Of a DNA stretch of 7,462 nt, positions 5,511 through 7,462 are shown one piece after another. Made by a program: the position numbers and the translations under genes. The DNA is from an uncultured Bacteroidales bacterium. Lineage in GTDB: Bacteria > Bacteroidota > Bacteroidia > Bacteroidales > UBA932. The stretch is taken from positions 1 through 7,462 of the forward strand of contig CAKUYG010000106.1 in NCBI GenBank assembly GCA_934702165.1, read 5' to 3'. Under the pieces are notes generated by a model. That model did no database searches and was not told the origin of the DNA. It saw only the letters and a list, made by a program, of their open reading frames with translations. Within the stretch, counting starts at the first letter, position 1; each line of letters opens with the position of its first letter.

Positions 5511-5968
5511 AATTCGTCTGAAGCGTACAGGTAGCCGAGCAAGGGAGTGTCATAGGAGAAATAATCTTCCGGAGAGAAGAACCTGTCAAGCTCGATAGCG
5601 GCTGCCTCCTGGGAATCGGAAGCGTGTATTATATTTTCCTGATGGCTCATGCAGTAGTCACCGCGCACGGTGCCCGGGAGAGCGTCGCGCCCGTTGGTCG
5701 CGCCTGTCATCTCGCGTACCACTTTCACCGCGTCTATTCCCTCCCAGCAGCAGAGGATCACCGGAGCCGCCATCATCGAAGCTTCGATGATGGGGTAGAA
5801 CGGCTTCCCGACAAGGTGCGCGTAATGCTCGGCACACTTCTCTTTGGTGAAATGATACATCTTGAGGGCTGTCAGGTGCAGGCCCTTCTTCTCGAATCTG
5901 GAGATGATCTCCCCGCACAGACCCCTCTGGAGGGTGCAGGGCTTGAGTATCACGAGCGTGCGTTCCAT
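5507..5968 (-). CDS. ndk: Nucleoside diphosphate kinase
   Basis: This cytoplasmic enzyme passes the terminal phosphate of ATP to other NDPs and dNDPs through a phosphohistidine. The 153-residue product shows ERTLVILKPCTLQRG (2-16), Arg85 in VVREMTG, Arg102 in GTVRGD, and the active-site stretch ENIIHASDSQEAAA (111-124) with catalytic His115. The Cys in KPC, where many relatives have Asp, agrees with my memory of Bacteroidetes enzymes. The ATG at 5968 was chosen over one at 5989 because it gives the standard N-terminus and leaves only 1 base after the Dabb gene's stop. It is the second gene of the operon. Confidence 0.95.
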   Translation of the reverse strand: MERTLVILKPCTLQRGLCGEIISRFEKKGLHLTALKMYHFTKEKCAEHYAHLVGKPFYPIIEASMMAAPVILCCWEGIDAVKVVREMTGATNGRDALPGTVRGDYCMSHQENIIHASDSQEAAAIELDRFFSPEDYFSYDTPLLGYLYASDEL

Positions 5969-5969
5969 C

Positions 5970-6269
5970 CTATTCACAGACATAGTCACATGCCACCCTG
6001 GTCTCGCGCACTTTCTTGCAGTACTCGGATACTGCCACGTGGGCAGGGTTGTGTTTGTATTTCTCGAGGTCTTCGAGCGAGTCGAAAGTGGCTATGAGAC
6101 AGGCGTCGTAGTTGCCGGGAGCCACATTGACTCCGACTTCGCAGCTGAGGAGCTCCGGTACCACTCCCATAAGCGCCTCCAGGTGCTCTTTCATCCATTG
6201 CGCGTTCTGTTCCGCGCTCTTGCCTTCCGCCTCAGGAAGGAGTTTCCACATCACGATATGCTTTATCAT
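5970..6269 (-). CDS. Dabb (dimeric alpha-beta barrel) domain protein
   Basis: The 99-residue product matches the stress-responsive Dabb family along its whole length: MIKHIVMWKLLPEAEGK at the start, then KEHLEALMGVVPELLSCEVGVNV, NYDACLIATFDSLEDLEKYKHNPAHVAVSEYCKK and RVACDYV. These proteins form small ferredoxin-like dimers. Some relatives in plants are stress-induced or are cyclases, but bacterial functions are mostly unknown. It is the first gene of the minus-strand operon. Its ATG follows the predicted transcription start by only about 10 bases, so it may be translated as a nearly leaderless message. Confidence 0.9.
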   Translation of the reverse strand: MIKHIVMWKLLPEAEGKSAEQNAQWMKEHLEALMGVVPELLSCEVGVNVAPGNYDACLIATFDSLEDLEKYKHNPAHVAVSEYCKKVRETRVACDYVCE

Positions 6270-6282
6270 AATGAAATTTTTT

Positions 6283-6314
6283 CAAAATTACACATTCCCC
6301 GTGAACTGTGCAAA
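6283..6314 (-). promoter_or_regulatory. Promoter of the Dabb-ndk-smr-lrgAB operon
   Basis: On the minus strand there is TTTG (6314-6311), a 20-base spacer and TAATTTTG (6290-6283), a full match to TAnnTTTG. The start site would be near 6278, about 10 bases from the ATG ending at 6267. It is the only promoter I see for the five genes, whose junctions leave no room for others. Confidence 0.72.
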
Positions 6315-6323
6315 TCCGCATTA

Positions 6324-6354
6324 TTTGAAATCCACGGTGGAATTGCTAAATTTG
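6324..6354 (+). promoter_or_regulatory. Promoter of ridA-tcdA
   Basis: TTTG (6324-6327), a 19-base spacer and TAAATTTG (6347-6354) match the Bacteroidetes consensus exactly. The leader to ATG 6429 would be about 65-70 bases. Its -33 box is 9 bases from that of the divergent operon, so one bound regulator could affect both. Confidence 0.78.
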
Positions 6355-6410
6355 CGTGGCGCAGCCGCAGGGCGGGCCGTTGTGGGTCCGGAGGCGGGTG
6401 CATGCCGCGA

Positions 6411-6422
6411 TAATAATTATTA
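6411..6422. promoter_or_regulatory. 12-bp AT palindrome before the ridA start
   Basis: TAATAATTATTA is a perfect palindrome that ends 6 bases before the ridA ATG, inside the predicted leader, and is followed by AAGGA as a possible weak ribosome site. It may be an operator or simply the unstructured A/T-rich stretch that helps initiation in Bacteroidetes. Confidence 0.3.
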
Positions 6423-6428
6423 AGGACA

Positions 6429-6803
6429 ATGAAAAAGACAATAGCATCACCAAAGGCACCGGCAGCGGTCGGGCCTTACTCCCAGGCAGTTGAACTCAAT
6501 GGCGCGCTCTTCATCTCCGGGCAGCTCCCTGTGGACCCGGTGAGTGGGGAGATGCCGGAAGGCATAGAGGCGCAGACCCGCCGCAGCCTTGACAACCTCG
6601 GTTATATCCTTGAGGAAGCCGGTCTGGGGTACGACGACATCGTCAAGACCACCGTGCTGCTGGATGACATAGCCGATTTCGGGGCGATGAACGCCGTGTA
6701 TGCCGAGTACTTCAAGGGCGACAAGCCTGCGCGTGTATGCTACCAGGTGGCTGCCCTTCCGAAGGGTGCCAAGGTCGAGATTGACGCCGTAGCCGGCAAA
6801 TAA
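6429..6803 (+). CDS. ridA: RidA-family reactive enamine/imine deaminase
   Basis: This soluble trimeric enzyme hydrolyses reactive enamines and imines, such as 2-aminoacrylate released by PLP-dependent dehydratases, to keto acids and ammonia. The 124-residue product is full length for the family: APAAVGPYSQAVELNGALFISGQ (10-32), TTVLLDDIADFGAMNAVYAEYF (74-95) and PARVCYQVAALPKGAKVEIDAVA (100-122). Arg102 corresponds to the substrate-binding Arg105 of E. coli RidA, with Tyr17 and Glu117 also in place. It has a consensus promoter and lies 8 bases ahead of tcdA, probably in one transcript. Confidence 0.95.
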   Translation: MKKTIASPKAPAAVGPYSQAVELNGALFISGQLPVDPVSGEMPEGIEAQTRRSLDNLGYILEEAGLGYDDIVKTTVLLDDIADFGAMNAVYAEYFKGDKPARVCYQVAALPKGAKVEIDAVAGK

Positions 6804-6811
6804 TCACTGAG

Positions 6812-7462
6812 ATGGACAAATATCTCCAGAGGACGACCCTCCTCGTGGGTGAGAATGCGCAGGCGGAGATTTCCCGCGTGCGCATAATCCTTTTCGGGGT
6901 CGGGGGAGTGGGGAGCTGGTGTGCCGAGGCATTGGTGCGCTCCGGCGTGCGGCATCTGACGATCGTGGATTTCGACACGGTCAGCGAGAGCAATGTCAAC
7001 CGTCAGCTTATGGCAACCCCATCCACTGTGGGTGAAGTCAAGGTTGAGGTGCTTCGCCGAAGACTTCTGGAAATCAGTCCTGAGGCGCAAATCATCGCCT
7101 GCAATGAGCATTACTCTGCGCAGACGGCGGAGAATTTTGCCTTGGCCGGCTACGACTATATAATAGATGCAATCGATTCCCTCAAGGACAAGGCCGACCT
7201 TATCAAAAGGGGAATGGCTGCACCGGGAGTGTTCTTCTCTTCGCTCGGGGCTGCGCTGAAGATAGATCCCACCCGTATCAAGGTCGGGAATTTCTGGAAG
7301 GTGAGGGACTGCCCGCTCGGTGCTGCGCTCCGCAAGAAGTTGCGTCGCGAGGGCGGGGTGCAGGAGCACTCTTTTCTCTGCGTATACGGGGACGAGGTGC
7401 TCCCGAATCTCGGGGCGGCGGCCGTGGGGGAGGATGCCCTCGGGGCGGAGGCTCTCTCCGCC
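6812..7462 (+). CDS. tcdA: TcdA/CsdL-type E1-like tRNA threonylcarbamoyladenosine dehydratase (3' end outside window)
   Basis: The enzyme uses ATP to cyclise t6A at position 37 of tRNAs into ct6A. From ATG 6812 the frame stays open for 217 codons to the window edge. It shows the nucleotide-binding GVGGVGSWCAEALVRSG (29-45), DFDTVSESNVNRQ (53-65, with acidic and Arg residues typical of E1-like adenylation), TVGEVKVEV (72-80), DAIDSLKDKADLI (119-131), SSLGAALKIDPTRI (about 143-156) and a later K-x-LR region. These fit TcdA rather than ThiF or MoeB, which show different C-terminal halves. Relatives have about 240-270 residues, so only the end is missing. It starts 8 bases after ridA stops. Confidence 0.9.
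   Translation, partial: MDKYLQRTTLLVGENAQAEISRVRIILFGVGGVGSWCAEALVRSGVRHLTIVDFDTVSESNVNRQLMATPSTVGEVKVEVLRRRLLEISPEAQIIACNEHYSAQTAENFALAGYDYIIDAIDSLKDKADLIKRGMAAPGVFFSSLGAALKIDPTRIKVGNFWKVRDCPLGAALRKKLRREGGVQEHSFLCVYGDEVLPNLGAAAVGEDALGAEALSA

Noticed and set aside
6740..7369. Minus-strand frame of 209 residues opposite ridA and tcdA
   Set aside because: It is antisense to two clear families and has shadow-like composition.

Overview
The window looks like chromosome from a moderately high-GC member of the Bacteroidales, with Alistipes/Rikenellaceae-type bacteria a reasonable guess. Two things support this. The proteins have Bacteroidetes-style sequences: the nucleoside diphosphate kinase has KPCTLQRG in place of the common KPDAVQRG, and there is an SH3-like plus Smr protein. 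Several intergenic spaces carry the Bacteroidetes -33/-7 promoter pattern TTTG-N19/20-TAnnTTTG. The genus call is inference only.

Layout. Bases 1-1052 are AT-rich (roughly 40% GC by hand count of sample lines, against about 60% in the genes that follow) and nearly gene-free. This stretch holds a well-formed promoter and terminator pair on the minus strand that would make a structured RNA of about 85 nt, imperfect inverted copies of two blocks of that RNA at the extreme left, and a second promoter (plus strand) ahead of a 53-residue protein. It looks like acquired or decaying accessory DNA. Bases 1053-3137 form a tight plus-strand operon: a WecA-type polyprenyl-phosphate sugar-1-phosphate transferase with an unusual C-terminal winged-helix-like tail, a 71-residue protein that is a free-standing paralogue of that tail, and a WbuC-type cupin, closed by a clear intrinsic terminator. 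Bases 3173-3801 hold a monocistronic Blc-type lipocalin with its own promoter, ending at a perfect 11-bp hairpin shared with the convergent operon.

Bases 6314-3810 on the minus strand are a compact five-gene operon (Dabb-domain protein, ndk, SH3-like/Smr protein, lrgA, lrgB). Every junction overlaps or is 1 nt apart. Its promoter lies back to back with the plus-strand promoter of ridA. Bases 6429-7462 carry ridA and the start of tcdA, which runs off the window.

How the genes work together. The wecA operon points to initiation of surface polysaccharide on undecaprenyl phosphate, possibly with a built-in regulatory domain and a soluble look-alike. The two divergent operons in the right half are mostly housekeeping, metabolite-repair and transport functions: nucleotide balance (Ndk), pyruvate or glycolate-type transport (LrgAB), enamine detoxification (RidA) and tRNA modification (TcdA). 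The strongest candidates for something undescribed are the WecA tail with its stand-alone paralogue, and the putative small RNA near the left edge.
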